From contig NZ_CP133774.1 of the NCBI RefSeq assembly GCF_034344865.1, positions 3,968,001-4,032,000 of the forward strand: a DNA stretch of 64,000 nucleotides, read 5' to 3'. The notes under the pieces were generated by a model. That model saw nothing but the letters and a program-made list of their open reading frames with translations. It was not told the DNA's origin and made no database searches. Positions 28,465-37,763 of this stretch are shown here, piece after piece. A program made the position numbers and the translations under genes. The stretch's first letter is position 1, and each line of letters starts with the position of its first letter. The DNA comes from Pseudomonas sp. 10S4. Its GTDB lineage: Bacteria > Pseudomonadota > Gammaproteobacteria > Pseudomonadales > Pseudomonadaceae.

Positions 28465-28548
28465 AAAAAACGCCGCTACCGGATCCGCCATGGGGCGAAC
28501 GAGGTGAGCGACGTCTTTGTCGTTGGTGGGGCAACCGCCGTTGGTTAC
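28465..28548 (-). promoter_or_regulatory. NasT-responsive ANTAR leader and terminator upstream of nasA
   Basis: On the minus strand, GTAACC/GGTTGC with loop AACGGC (28531-28548) and CGAC/GTCG with loop AAAGAC (28509-28522) form two hexaloop hairpins with A1 and G4. The 3' side of the second overlaps the 5' arm of a terminator (GCTcACC pairing with GGTAGC, inner CGCC/GGCG, then six T, 28465-28510). This is the classical two-hairpin ANTAR antitermination layout. The stems are shorter than in the nirB leader. A further GGCCCC/GGGGCC hairpin lies at 28440-28458, nearer the start codon. Confidence 0.78.
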
Positions 28549-28564
28549 CTGTGTGGATTACTTA

Positions 28565-28579
28565 GCGAGATCTGTGCCA
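28565..28579 (-). promoter_or_regulatory. Sigma54-type promoter of nasA
   Basis: Minus-strand TGGCAC-N5-TCGC keeps the -24 GG and -12 GC with exact spacing and one mismatch. The predicted start near 28553 is only about 5 nt before the first ANTAR hairpin. Its position upstream of a NasT leader supports it. Confidence 0.6.
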
Positions 28580-28591
28580 ACAGCCGGTTTT

Positions 28592-28709
28592 TGTGGCGAG
28601 GGGCTTGCCCCGTTGGGTGGCGAAGCCGCCCATGCATTCTTTCAGGCAAACCTTGCACACAGATTTTGCGACGGCTTCGCCGCCGAACGGGGGCAAGCCC
28701 CTCGCCACA
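28592..28709. repeat. REP doublet (TGTGGCGAGG family)
   Basis: Inverted arms TGTGGCGAGGGGCTTGCCCC and complement enclose an approximately 60-bp spacer, just upstream of the nasA promoter and just after the nasT stop. Confidence 0.85.
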
Positions 28710-28717
28710 GTGATCGA

Positions 28718-29293
28718 TTACCCAAGCAACTCACTCATGGCAATAATCTGCTCAGCCACTTGAATCAGCTTCTGCTGGCGGCTCATGGCCTGGCGGCGCA
28801 TCAGGGTGTAGGCCTCTTCCTCGTTGCAGTTTTTCATCTTCATCAACAACCCCTTGGCCAGCTCAATGCGCTTGCGCTCCGCCAGTTGCTGGTCCCGGGC
28901 ATGGAGCTGGGCGCGCAGGGCCTGGTCGCTTTCGAAGCGGGCCATGGCCACGTCGAGAATCGGCTGCAAGCGTTGTGCGTGAATGCCTTCGACGATGTAG
29001 GCACTGACCCCGGACTTGATCGCCTGGCGCATCACGCCGGGGTCGTGCTCGTCGGTGAACATCACGATCGGCCGTGGCTGATCACGCGTCACCAATACCA
29101 CTTGCTCCATCACATCACGGCTCGGTGACTCGGTATCGATCAGAATCACGTCCGGGCGCACCGTTTCGACGCGTGCGGGCAGGTCGATGGTCAGGCCGGA
29201 TTCGTCGATCACTTCGAACCCGGCTTCGGTCAGGGCGGCTTTCAAGCGCCCGACTTTCTTTGCGGTGTCGTTGATCAGCAGGATACGCAACAT
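28718..29293 (-). CDS. nasT: ANTAR-domain response regulator NasT (antiterminator)
   Basis: A 191-residue protein with an N-terminal receiver-like domain (about 1-120, DVILIDTESP containing the acceptor-position aspartate) and a C-terminal ANTAR RNA-binding domain (about 130-187, RKRIELAKGLLMKMKNCNEE then MSRQQKLI). NasT binds hexaloop hairpins in nitrate-gene leaders and prevents termination. NasS holds it inactive without nitrate. It is encoded 15 nt after nasS. Matching RNA targets are visible upstream of nirB and nasA. Confidence 0.93.
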   Translation of the reverse strand: MLRILLINDTAKKVGRLKAALTEAGFEVIDESGLTIDLPARVETVRPDVILIDTESPSRDVMEQVVLVTRDQPRPIVMFTDEHDPGVMRQAIKSGVSAYIVEGIHAQRLQPILDVAMARFESDQALRAQLHARDQQLAERKRIELAKGLLMKMKNCNEEEAYTLMRRQAMSRQQKLIQVAEQIIAMSELLG

Positions 29294-29308
29294 ATTCGCG
29301 GGCTCCTG

Positions 29309-30520
29309 TCAGCGGCTGGCGAGAAGCGGCGAGCTGTTGCTCATGGCGTGCAATTTGAAGCTTCGTGCATAGCTGGCCGGGTCTGAGCCGTCCCAGATTT
29401 TGCCGTCGATCAACTGACCGCTGCGCATTTCCTGGCCCCAGGCGGAGACGCCGACGGCAGTGGCGGCGTCGCGGTACAGGTCCAATTGCTGAACCTGACG
29501 GGCTACACCGAGGTAATCCGGGTCTTCGCGCAGCAAACCCCAGCGGCGGAACTGGGTCATGAACCACATGCCATCGGACAGATACGGCAAATTGACCTCG
29601 CCACCACCGTGAAAACGCAAGGCGTGCGGGTCCTGCCAGCGATTGCCGAGGCCGTCGGCGTAATCGCCGAGCAGGCGCGGCTCAATGCAGTCCAGCGGTG
29701 CATCGAGATATTCGGGTGCACTCAACAACTGCGCGGTGCTGCGACGGTTTTCCGGGCTTTCTTCGATGAAGCGGCTGGCTTCGAGGATCGCCATCACCAG
29801 CGCCCGGGCAGTATTGGGGTATTGCTCGACAAAGGCGCGGGTGCAGCCGAGGACTTTTTCCGGGTGATCGGGCCAGATGGTTTGAGTGGTCGCCATGGTA
29901 AAGCCGAGGTTCTGTTTCACCGCGCTGGCAGACCACGGTTCGCCAACACAGAAACCGTCGATGCGCCCGGCCTGCAGGTGCGCGACCATTTGCGGCGGCG
30001 GCACCACCACGCTGTCGACGTCTTGCAGCGGATGGATGCCCTGACTCGCCAGCCAGTAATACAACCACATGGCGTGGGTGCCGGTCGGAAACGTCTGGGC
30101 GAAAGTCAGTTTTGGGCGAGTTTGGTGCACATGCCGGTCCAGTGCTTCAGGACTGGTCACGCCCAGCGCTTGCAAACCGTGGGACAGGTTGATGCTTTGG
30201 CCGTTCTGGTTCAGGCCCATCAGCACCGCCATGTCGGTGGGCGCAATGCCGCCGATGCCCAGGTGCACCGCGTAAATCAGGCCGTAGAGACTGTGGGCGG
30301 CGTCGAGTTCGCCGCTGACCAGTTTGTCCCGCAGGTTGGCCCAGGAGGATTGGCGCTTGAGGTTCAGGGTCAAGCCGTAGGGTTGGGCAAAGCCCTGGGT
30401 GGCGGCGACCACCACCGAAGCGCAGTCGCTCAGGGCCATGAAGCCTACGTCGATCACGGACTTTTCCGGGGCATCGCTGCCGTTGACCCAGGCCAGCGGG
30501 CCGACTGTGGTTTCATTCAT
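29309..30520 (-). CDS. nasS: Nitrate sensor NasS (NrtA/CmpA-like)
   Basis: A 403-residue protein of the nitrate/bicarbonate-binding NrtA/CmpA family. It has no signal peptide at the preferred ATG (30520, MNETTVGPLAWVNG), so it should be cytoplasmic and act as the nitrate sensor that sequesters NasT, not as a transport component. The frame extends 43 codons further upstream, but that part is not family-like. The preferred start has GGAAGG nearby. It is co-transcribed with nasT and divergent from pyrD. Confidence 0.9.
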   Translation of the reverse strand: MNETTVGPLAWVNGSDAPEKSVIDVGFMALSDCASVVVAATQGFAQPYGLTLNLKRQSSWANLRDKLVSGELDAAHSLYGLIYAVHLGIGGIAPTDMAVLMGLNQNGQSINLSHGLQALGVTSPEALDRHVHQTRPKLTFAQTFPTGTHAMWLYYWLASQGIHPLQDVDSVVVPPPQMVAHLQAGRIDGFCVGEPWSASAVKQNLGFTMATTQTIWPDHPEKVLGCTRAFVEQYPNTARALVMAILEASRFIEESPENRRSTAQLLSAPEYLDAPLDCIEPRLLGDYADGLGNRWQDPHALRFHGGGEVNLPYLSDGMWFMTQFRRWGLLREDPDYLGVARQVQQLDLYRDAATAVGVSAWGQEMRSGQLIDGKIWDGSDPASYARSFKLHAMSNSSPLLASR

Positions 30521-30749
30521 CGGATAAACACCTTCCAAAAAAGCGTCGTCCCAGGTCCCCGCATGAGCAGAACCGGGTGACGACGCCATTGTCCGTCGAC
30601 TCATCCCGCCGTTGGCATGAGTGCTGATGCCTATGCCGGTGCAAGGCATATGCCATCGAACGCTGATTTGCGTGTGCGCCTCGCTTGCGACCCCGATGCC
30701 CGGCTATAATCGCCGCCTCATTTCGCCGTCATTCGAGTCAAACCCGCCC

Positions 30750-31769
30750 ATGTACACCCTGGCCCGTCAGCTGTTGTTCAAACTTTCCCCGGAAACCTCC
30801 CACGATCTGTCCCTGGACCTGATCGGCGCGGGCGGGCGTTTGGGCCTCAACGGCTTGCTGTGCAAGGCCCCGGCGAAAATGCCGGTGAAGGTCATGGGCC
30901 TGGAGTTTCCGAATCCGGTGGGTCTGGCGGCCGGTCTGGACAAGAACGGCGCGGCCATCGACGGTTTTGCCCAGTTGGGTTTCGGCTTCGTTGAAATCGG
31001 CACCATCACCCCGCGTCCGCAGCCAGGTAACCCGAAACCACGGATTTTCCGCTTGCCGGAAGCCGAGGCGATCATCAACCGCATGGGTTTCAACAACCTC
31101 GGTGTCGATCACCTGCTGGCTCGTGTTGCAGCGGCCAAGTACAAGGGCGTGCTCGGCATCAACATCGGCAAGAATTTTGATACGCCGGTTGAGCGTGCAG
31201 TCGACGACTACCTGATCTGCCTGGACAAGGTCTACGCCCACGCCAGCTACGTGACGGTCAACGTCAGCTCGCCGAACACCCCGGGCCTGCGCAGCCTGCA
31301 GTTCGGTGATTCACTCAAGCAATTGCTCGCCGACCTGGCCCAGCGCCGGGCCGAACTGGCCTTGCGCCACGGCAAGCATGTTCCGCTGGCGATCAAGATC
31401 GCTCCGGACATGACCGACGAAGAAACCGCCCAGGTCGCGCAAGCGCTGATTGAAACCGGGATGGACGCGGTGATTGCCACCAACACCACCCTGAGCCGGG
31501 TCGGCGTCGAAGGCATGGAACATGGCGACGAGGCGGGCGGTCTGTCCGGCGCGCCGGTTCGCGACAAGAGCACCAACACCGTCAGGGTCCTGGCAGCAGA
31601 ATTGGCCGGCCGTTTGCCGATCATCGCCGTGGGTGGCATCACTGAAGGCAAGCACGCGGCTGAGAAAATCGCTGCAGGTGCGAGTTTGGTGCAGCTGTAT
31701 TCGGGCTTCATCTATAAGGGCCCGGCGCTCATCCGTGAATCGGTCGACGCCATAGCGGCCTTGCGCTAA
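30750..31769 (+). CDS. pyrD: Dihydroorotate dehydrogenase (quinone), class 2
   Basis: A 339-residue FMN enzyme oxidising dihydroorotate to orotate, membrane-associated through its N-terminal helices ([20 protein letters not shown]). [10 protein letters not shown] (near 59) and [14 protein letters not shown] (near 170, holding the catalytic serine) are class 2 motifs. The frame opens 43 codons earlier, but the ATG at 30750 is the family start. It is monocistronic, divergent from nasS and convergent with rmf. Confidence 0.96.
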   Translation: MYTLARQLLFKLSPETSHDLSLDLIGAGGRLGLNGLLCKAPAKMPVKVMGLEFPNPVGLAAGLDKNGAAIDGFAQLGFGFVEIGTITPRPQPGNPKPRIFRLPEAEAIINRMGFNNLGVDHLLARVAAAKYKGVLGINIGKNFDTPVERAVDDYLICLDKVYAHASYVTVNVSSPNTPGLRSLQFGDSLKQLLADLAQRRAELALRHGKHVPLAIKIAPDMTDEETAQVAQALIETGMDAVIATNTTLSRVGVEGMEHGDEAGGLSGAPVRDKSTNTVRVLAAELAGRLPIIAVGGITEGKHAAEKIAAGASLVQLYSGFIYKGPALIRESVDAIAALR

Positions 31770-31789
31770 ACCCCGTAGGAGCGGGCTTT

Positions 31790-31918
31790 TGTGGCGAGGG
31801 GCTTGCCCCGTTGGGCAGCGAAGCGGCCCCAAGCCAGCCAACCCGGTGTGTCAGATGAAACATGGTGGCAGGGTTTACGACTGCTTCGCAGTCGAACGGG
31901 GCAAGCCCCCTCACCACA
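31790..31918. repeat. REP doublet (TGTGGCGAGG family)
   Basis: Arms TGTGGCGAGGGGCTTGCCCC and an imperfect complement (one arm reads CCCCCTCACCACA), between pyrD and rmf. It is preceded by an isolated GTAGGAGCGGGCT fragment of the other REP family at about 31775-31787. Confidence 0.82.
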
Positions 31919-31946
31919 ATGGTCTCACCGTAGATTTTGCGGGCAT

Positions 31947-31971
31947 AAAAAAGGGCACCTCGAAGGTGCCC
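31947..31971 (-). terminator. Rho-independent terminator of rmf
   Basis: On the minus strand GGGCACCT/AGGTGCCC with a 3-nt loop is followed by six T. It lies 77 nt beyond the rmf stop. Confidence 0.88.
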
Positions 31972-32047
31972 CTGGGCCGGAGCCCGCCGTCCGGATGGGA
32001 CGTGCGTTATGTATTCAGATTGTTGTGTTGCAGTGTCTGGCCCTTTG

Positions 32048-32263
32048 TTAGCCAACGGCGTGAAGTTCGTTGAGTCTATGGATTCCCGCAGTGCCGGTCA
32101 TACCGTCCCAGTTGTCGCCGCGTCCTTCGCGCCAGCCGTTAATCCAGGCTTGGCGTACCGACGGTAGAGTAAATGGGCAAAGCTCACGGGATTTGCCACC
32201 AACGCCATATTGATATCCGCGCAAAAATGCTCTTTCCAACGGATCACGCTTAAGTCTTCTCAT
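32048..32263 (-). CDS. rmf: Ribosome modulation factor
   Basis: A 71-residue basic protein that dimerises 70S ribosomes into inactive 100S particles in stationary phase. The MRRLKRDPLERAFLRGYQYG start, then RQAWINGWREGR, is the Rmf signature. The leader upstream is structured. The GAGGG preceding the start can pair with CCCT just before the ATG, so translation initiation may be partly masked. A terminator follows. Confidence 0.95.
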   Translation of the reverse strand: MRRLKRDPLERAFLRGYQYGVGGKSRELCPFTLPSVRQAWINGWREGRGDNWDGMTGTAGIHRLNELHAVG

Positions 32264-32302
32264 AGGGTGTTGCCCTCACTTGTTGACTGTATTTATCGCG
32301 TC

Positions 32303-32394
32303 GACCTCAATCGAGGTCTGGCAGAAAAATTCTGCCGTTGGTGGCTCGCTGCCGGCGTCGCGAGCCAAGGTGTTGACGCCGTTGCGACGTCAAC
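32303..32394 (-). ncRNA. Structured 5' leader of rmf (rmf RNA motif candidate)
   Basis: Reading toward rmf, four near-perfect hairpins follow: GTTGACG/CGTCAAC (32372-32394), GGCTCGC/GCGAGCC (32343-32366), GGCAGAA/TTCTGCC (32320-32336) and GACCTC/GAGGTC (32303-32318). A conserved rmf RNA motif is known upstream of rmf in Pseudomonas. This assignment rests on position and hairpins, not on a covariance model. Confidence 0.7.
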
Positions 32395-32531
32395 CTGTGT
32401 TGAGTTCTAACCAATGCGTCACATCGAGGGAATGATCGTTTTGTCATAAGGACGTAACGATAAAGATGCTATGGCCATAAGTAACAAGGCGTTTGTAACG
32501 TGTTTGTTGCTCAAAGCCCCGGTATGATCGG

Positions 32532-32732
32532 CCCCGCGCTAGATGACGGGGTTAATCCTTTAGTGAGAATGGCCCACCGTTGCACTGGGGTACTATTCGA
32601 CGAAGGGTCGAGTTATGACATTTTGTTGCATCAACTTTTTCTCTGCCCTGGCATCTAAGCTCTTTTAACCCGAGCAGTCAGGGTGGGACGGCACACCTTC
32701 GTGCCACGCGGGCGCTCTTTTAGAAAAGCGCC
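32532..32732 (+). other. Structured region upstream of rlmL, gene-free
   Basis: The 531-bp rmf/rlmL gap has no credible gene outside the rmf leader. On the plus strand it holds CCCCG/CGGGG (32532-32551), CCCTG/CAGGG enclosing GCTC/GAGC (32646-32683), GGCAC/GTGCC (32690-32705) and GGCGCT/AGCGCC (about 32710-32732). TATGAT at 32523-32528 could be a -10 box. A long structured leader or an sRNA is possible. Confidence 0.4.
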
Positions 32733-32794
32733 TGATTGAAAACCGGACCGGCAATGCGTTGTCGGTTCACTCAGCCAAAGGCTTTGAAACTCCA

Positions 32795-35065
32795 ATGTCC
32801 GATCAATTCGAAATCTTCCTCACTTGCCCCAAAGGCCTTGAAGGCCTGCTCATCGAGGAAGCCGTCGGGCTTGGCCTTGAAGAAGCGCGTGAACACACCT
32901 CGGCCGTGCGCGGCATGGCCACCATGGAAACCGCTTATCGCCTGTGCCTGTGGTCGCGTCTGGCGAACCGGGTGCTGCTGGTGCTCAAGCGTTTCCCGAT
33001 GAAGGACGCCGAAGACCTGTACCACGGCGTGCTCGACATCGAGTGGCAAGACCATATGCTCAACGACGGCACGCTGGCCGTTGAGTTCAGCGGTCACGGC
33101 TCGGGCATCGACAACACCCACTTCGGCGCCTTGAAGGTCAAGGACGCTATCGTCGACAAACTGCGCACCCCGCAGGGCGACCGTCCGTCCATCGACAAAC
33201 TCAACCCGGACCTGCGCATTCACCTGCGCCTGGACCGTGGCGAAGCGATCCTTTCCCTCGACCTGTCCGGCCACAGCCTTCACCAGCGTGGTTATCGCTT
33301 GCAGCAGGGCGCGGCACCGCTGAAGGAAAACCTCGCGGCCGCGATCCTGATCCGTTCCGGCTGGCCACGCATTGCAGCCGAAGGCGGCGCGCTGGCTGAC
33401 CCGATGTGCGGTGTCGGCACGTTCCTGGTAGAAGCCGCCATGATCGCCGCCGATATGGCGCCGAACCTGCGTCGCGAGCAGTGGGGCTTTACGGCCTGGC
33501 TCGGTCACGTTCCGGCGCTGTGGAAAAAACTCCACGAAGAAGCCACCGAGCGTTGCGCTGCCGGTCTGGCCAAGCCACCGCTGTGGATTCGCGGTTACGA
33601 AGCTGACCCACGCCTGATTCAACCGGGCCGCAACAACGTTGAACGTGCAGGCCTGAGCGAGTGGATCAAGATCTACCAGGGCGAAGTTGGCACCTTCGAG
33701 CCACGTCCGGACCAGAACCAGAAAGGCCTGGTCATCTGCAACCCGCCGTACGGCGAGCGCCTGGGTGACGAGGCAAGCTTGCTTTACCTCTACCAGAACC
33801 TGGGCGAGCGTCTGCGTCAGGCCTGCCTGAACTGGGAAGCGGCGGTATTCACCGGCGCGCCCGACCTGGGCAAGCGCATGGGCATCCGCAGCCACAAACA
33901 GTACTCGTTCTGGAACGGCGCGTTGCCGTGCAAGCTGCTGCTGATCAAGGTCACGCCGGATCAGTTCGTCACTGGCGAACGTCGCACTCCGGAACAGCGT
34001 CAGGTAGAACGCGAACAGGCTGAAGTCGAAGTTGCAGACAACGACGTGGCGCCGGGCAAGTACGAGAAGTACAACAAGAACGGCAACCCGATCAAACCGG
34101 CTCCGGTGGTGATCGAGCAACCGCGCTTGAGCGAAGGCGGGCAGATGTTTGCCAACCGCCTGCAAAAGAACCTCAAGGCCATGGGCAAGTGGGTCAAGCG
34201 TGAAGGCATCGACTGCTATCGCGTGTATGACGCCGACATGCCGGAATACTCGATGGCCATCGACCTGTATCAGGATTGGGTCCACGTCCAGGAGTACGCC
34301 GCGCCGAAATCCATCGACCCGGAAAAAGCCTCGGCCCGGATGTTCGATGCCCTGGCAGCGATTCCGCAAGCCTTGAACATCGACAAGAGCCGCGTGGTGG
34401 TCAAGCGCCGCGAGCGTCAGAGCGGCACCAAACAGTACGAACGCCAGGCGGCACAGGGCAAGTTCGTCGAGGTCAACGAAGGCGGCGTCAAGCTGCTGGT
34501 GAACCTCACCGACTACCTCGACACCGGGCTGTTCCTCGACCACCGTCCAATGCGCATGCGTATCCAGAAAGAGGCGGCCGGCAAGCGCTTCCTCAATCTG
34601 TATTGCTACACCGCGACCGCCAGTGTTCACGCGGCCAAGGGCGGCGCCCGCACCACTACCAGCGTCGACCTGTCGAAAACCTACCTCGACTGGGCGCGTC
34701 GCAACCTGTCGCTGAACGGTTTCTCCGACAAGAACCGCCTGGAGCAAGGTGACGTGATGGTCTGGCTGGATGCCTGCCGTGACGAGTTCGACCTGATCTT
34801 CATCGATCCGCCGACCTTCTCCAACTCCAAGCGCATGGAAGGGATTTTCGACGTACAGCGTGACCAGGTGCAGTTGATCGACCTGGCCATGGCGCGCCTG
34901 GCGCCGGGCGGCGTGTTGTACTTCTCCAACAACTTCCGCAAGTTTGTGCTGGAGGAGAACCTCACCACCCGTTACGCGGTCGAGGAAATCACCGCCCAGA
35001 CCATCGATCCGGACTTTGCCCGTAACGGCAAGATCCATCGTGCCTGGAAAATCACGGCCCGCTGA
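32795..35065 (+). CDS. rlmL: Bifunctional 23S rRNA methyltransferase RlmKL
   Basis: A 756-residue fusion that methylates G2445 (RlmL, m2G) and G2069 (RlmK, m7G) of 23S rRNA. An N-terminal THUMP domain (about 45-155) is followed by the RlmL methyltransferase with CNPPYGER near 315. The C-terminal RlmK methyltransferase has NLYCYTATASVHAA near 600 and DPPTFSNS near 670. The frame opens 12 codons upstream, but the ATG at 32795 (MSDQFEIFLTCPKGLE) is the conserved start. It has a long structured upstream region and a terminator-like hairpin after it. Confidence 0.95.
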   Translation: MSDQFEIFLTCPKGLEGLLIEEAVGLGLEEAREHTSAVRGMATMETAYRLCLWSRLANRVLLVLKRFPMKDAEDLYHGVLDIEWQDHMLNDGTLAVEFSGHGSGIDNTHFGALKVKDAIVDKLRTPQGDRPSIDKLNPDLRIHLRLDRGEAILSLDLSGHSLHQRGYRLQQGAAPLKENLAAAILIRSGWPRIAAEGGALADPMCGVGTFLVEAAMIAADMAPNLRREQWGFTAWLGHVPALWKKLHEEATERCAAGLAKPPLWIRGYEADPRLIQPGRNNVERAGLSEWIKIYQGEVGTFEPRPDQNQKGLVICNPPYGERLGDEASLLYLYQNLGERLRQACLNWEAAVFTGAPDLGKRMGIRSHKQYSFWNGALPCKLLLIKVTPDQFVTGERRTPEQRQVEREQAEVEVADNDVAPGKYEKYNKNGNPIKPAPVVIEQPRLSEGGQMFANRLQKNLKAMGKWVKREGIDCYRVYDADMPEYSMAIDLYQDWVHVQEYAAPKSIDPEKASARMFDALAAIPQALNIDKSRVVVKRRERQSGTKQYERQAAQGKFVEVNEGGVKLLVNLTDYLDTGLFLDHRPMRMRIQKEAAGKRFLNLYCYTATASVHAAKGGARTTTSVDLSKTYLDWARRNLSLNGFSDKNRLEQGDVMVWLDACRDEFDLIFIDPPTFSNSKRMEGIFDVQRDQVQLIDLAMARLAPGGVLYFSNNFRKFVLEENLTTRYAVEEITAQTIDPDFARNGKIHRAWKITAR

Positions 35066-35087
35066 TAGCTGACCGGATTGGATCCAC

Positions 35088-35111
35088 AGAGCCTTGATTT
35101 TTAAAGGCTCT
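35088..35111 (+). terminator. Terminator-like hairpin after rlmL
   Basis: An 8-bp stem (AGAGCCTT/AAGGCTCT), 22 nt after the rlmL stop, with a T-rich but interrupted 3' tail (TGGGTTCTTT). Confidence 0.55.
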
Positions 35112-35208
35112 TGGGTTCTTTCAGGGCTGGTCAAATTAGTGGCTAATAGCTATAACTCAACGCATGGCCAATGGGCTTTTCCGGCACCAGGCGTTTTGAG
35201 TTGCGTTT

Positions 35209-37611
35209 ATGTCGTTGCACTCCGTGCGCCCCAGGATCCTGGGCTTTATCAGCGAAGACGTCTCGGCCTGGCTGGTCGCGGTGCTGGTATTGCTCGCTGG
35301 CGGGATTCTCACGGGATTGCTGGCCTGGGCCACGCTGAATCTGTTTCACCATCAATTGCGGCAACGCTTCCAACTGCTGGCCAGTGAGCGTTACAGCCGT
35401 ATCGAAGAACGTTTCGAAGATCAGGAGCAGCGCCTCGATGGCCTGCGCCGGTTCTTTGCCAATTCCGAATCGGTGTCCCGCGCCGAATTTAACGGTTACA
35501 CCCAACCTTTATTGCTCCGTACGCAGGCCTATTCCTTCGCACAGCGGGTGACCCGCGACGAACGTCCGGCCTTTGAACACCAGGTGCGCGCCGAAGGGGT
35601 GAGCGACTTTTCCATCCGTGAGCTCAATGCTGGCGGCGAACTGCAACTGGCGGCAGCGCGCGATGAGTATGTGGTGGTGCTTTATAGCCAGACGCAAAGT
35701 CGACTCGGCTCGCCGCTGGGCTACGACTTGCTCGCCCAACCTTTGCGCCGTGCGACGCTGGAACGCGCGGATGCGCGGGCTGGCATGGTGGTCTCGCAGC
35801 CGATGCACTTGGTGAATGTCGAGCCGGCTTATGCCCGAGGCGTGCTGCTGGTTACGCCGGTCCTTCGTCGTGACAGCCTTACCGAAACGGCGATCAAGCC
35901 GTTCGGTTACGTCATGGCCGTGATCAGCATGCGCCAGTTGTTGGCGGATGGGCTGCCGGAGGCCGGTCACGATTATTTGTCAGTGCGTATCCTCGATATG
36001 TCCACCAACGATCAACACGAAGTGCTGTACGAGTCTGCGAACCCTCCGGCTGCCAGTGATCTGTCCGCCAGTCGATTGTTGCGCATGGCCGACCACGACT
36101 ATCAAGTAGACATCCAGCCCAGTGAGGCTTTCGTGCAGGCCAACCGCTCTTCGGTGAGCAGCCTGGTGGTGCTCGGTGGCTTGCTCAGCCTGTTACTCAG
36201 TGCCTTGCTCTACGTGCTGGTCAGCCAGCGTCAACGGGCGTTGAAAATGGTCGAGCAGCGCACTCAGGAACTGCGTGCCCGCGAGCAAGAACTGCGCGGC
36301 ACCCACGGTCAGTTGCGCAGTGTGCTGAATGCCGCGACCCAGGTGGCGATCATCGCCACCGACTTGCGTGGGGTCATCAGCACCTTCAACGCCGGTGCCG
36401 AGCAGATGCTCGGTTACGACGCCGCTGAGGTGGTGGGCCACATGACCCTGGAGAACCTGCACTTCCCCCGGGAGCTGGTGGCCCGCTCGGCGGAGTTGAG
36501 CGCGCGCTATGGCAAGCTGATCCCGACGTGCCAGGCGATGTTGGTCGAGGGCGGCGAGGAGGGTGGGAACGAAGCCCGCGAGTGGACTCTGGTGCGCCAC
36601 GATGGCAGCCATCTGACGGTCAACATGCTGGCGACCCCGGTGCTGGATGAGCAGGGGTTGTGGGTCGGGCACCTGGCGATTTGCATCGACATCACCGAAC
36701 GCAAGCGGGTCCACGAGGCACTGGCGGCGCGGGACTTGTTGCTGAAGAAACTCAGCGCCCATGTGCCCGGCGGCATCTATCAATTCAGGATGGAATTCGA
36801 CGGGCGCTTCAGCGTGATTTACGCCAGTGACGGTATCCGCGAGATCTATGAGCTGGAACCGGATGTGTTACTGCTCAATGCCGAAGCGATCTTTACCCGG
36901 ATTCATCCACAAGACTCGACCCGTGTCCGCGCCTCGATTCGCGCCTCGGCGGACACCCTGAGTCCGTGGCGCGAGGAGTACCGGGTGCAACTGCCGGTCG
37001 GTGGTTTGCGTTGGGTACGCGGTGAGGCGACGCCGGAAGAGCAGCCGGGCGGCGGTGTGCTCTGGCATGGCTACATCTCGGACATCTCTGATCTGAAACG
37101 GGTGGAAGAAGAGCTGCGGGCGCTGTCGGTGACGGATTCCTTGACCGGCATTCACAACCGCCGCTACTTCCAGGAACGGCTGACCTCCGAAATGGCCCGG
37201 GTCGAACGCGGTGGCGGCGAGTTGTCGGTGATCATGATCGACATCGACCACTTCAAGCGCATCAACGACCAGCACTGGCCCACGCTGTAGGCGACCGAGG
37301 TGTTGCAGGCGGTGTGCGAGCGCATTGGCCATCGGCTGCGGCGTACCGATGTGTTCTGTCGCCTGGGTGGCGAGGAGTTCATGGTGTTGTGCCCGGACAT
37401 CGACGGCAAACATGCGCATGTCCTGGCCTTGCAGTTGTGGCAGGCGTTGCGCAACTCATCGATCGAGGGTGTCGGCACAGTGACCGCCAGTTTCGGGATT
37501 GCCAGTTGGCGGGTTGGCGAGGGCGCGGATGCGCTGTTGCTGCGGGCGGACTCGGGGGTATATGCGGCGAAGCAGGCAGGGCGGGATCGGGTTGAGGCGC
37601 AGCTCAACTGA
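35209..37611 (+). pseudogene. CHASE/PAS/GGDEF diguanylate cyclase, interrupted
   Basis: A membrane-bound sensor predicted to make c-di-GMP. A first helix (about 18-45) and a second (about 308-332) bracket a periplasmic CHASE-like domain. Two PAS domains follow (about 365-500 and 515-635), then a GGDEF domain with an intact RLGGEEF active site and RRTD inhibitory site. A TAG at 37288 stops translation within the GGDEF domain, after INDQHWPTL. Removing three bases (about 37276, 37280, 37295) yields the family sequence NDQHGHAVGDEVLQ in the same frame and a 799-residue protein. Without correction the active-site half is lost. Confidence 0.87.
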
Positions 37612-37629
37612 AGCTGCACGCTGACCCCC

Positions 37630-37718
37630 TGTGGGAGCGAGCCTGCTCGCGATAGCGGTCTGTCAGTCAAATTGATGTTGGATGTGCTGCGGTCATCGCG
37701 AGCAGGCTTACTCCCACA
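37630..37718. repeat. REP doublet, tandem pair copy A
   Basis: An 89-bp unit with arms TGTGGGAGCGAGCCTGCTCG and complement. It is followed 45 bp later by a near-identical unit at 37764-37852. One arm has a mutation (CAGGCTTACTCCC). Confidence 0.9.
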
Positions 37719-37763
37719 TTAATTCGTTGTCGATCAGGGGAGTTGTGTTCAGCGCCGGCCGAT

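Noticed and set aside
32771..35134. 787-residue open frame on the minus strand
   Set aside because: It lies wholly opposite rlmL. Its sequence is low-complexity (V, A, G, R, H rich), as expected for an antisense shadow.
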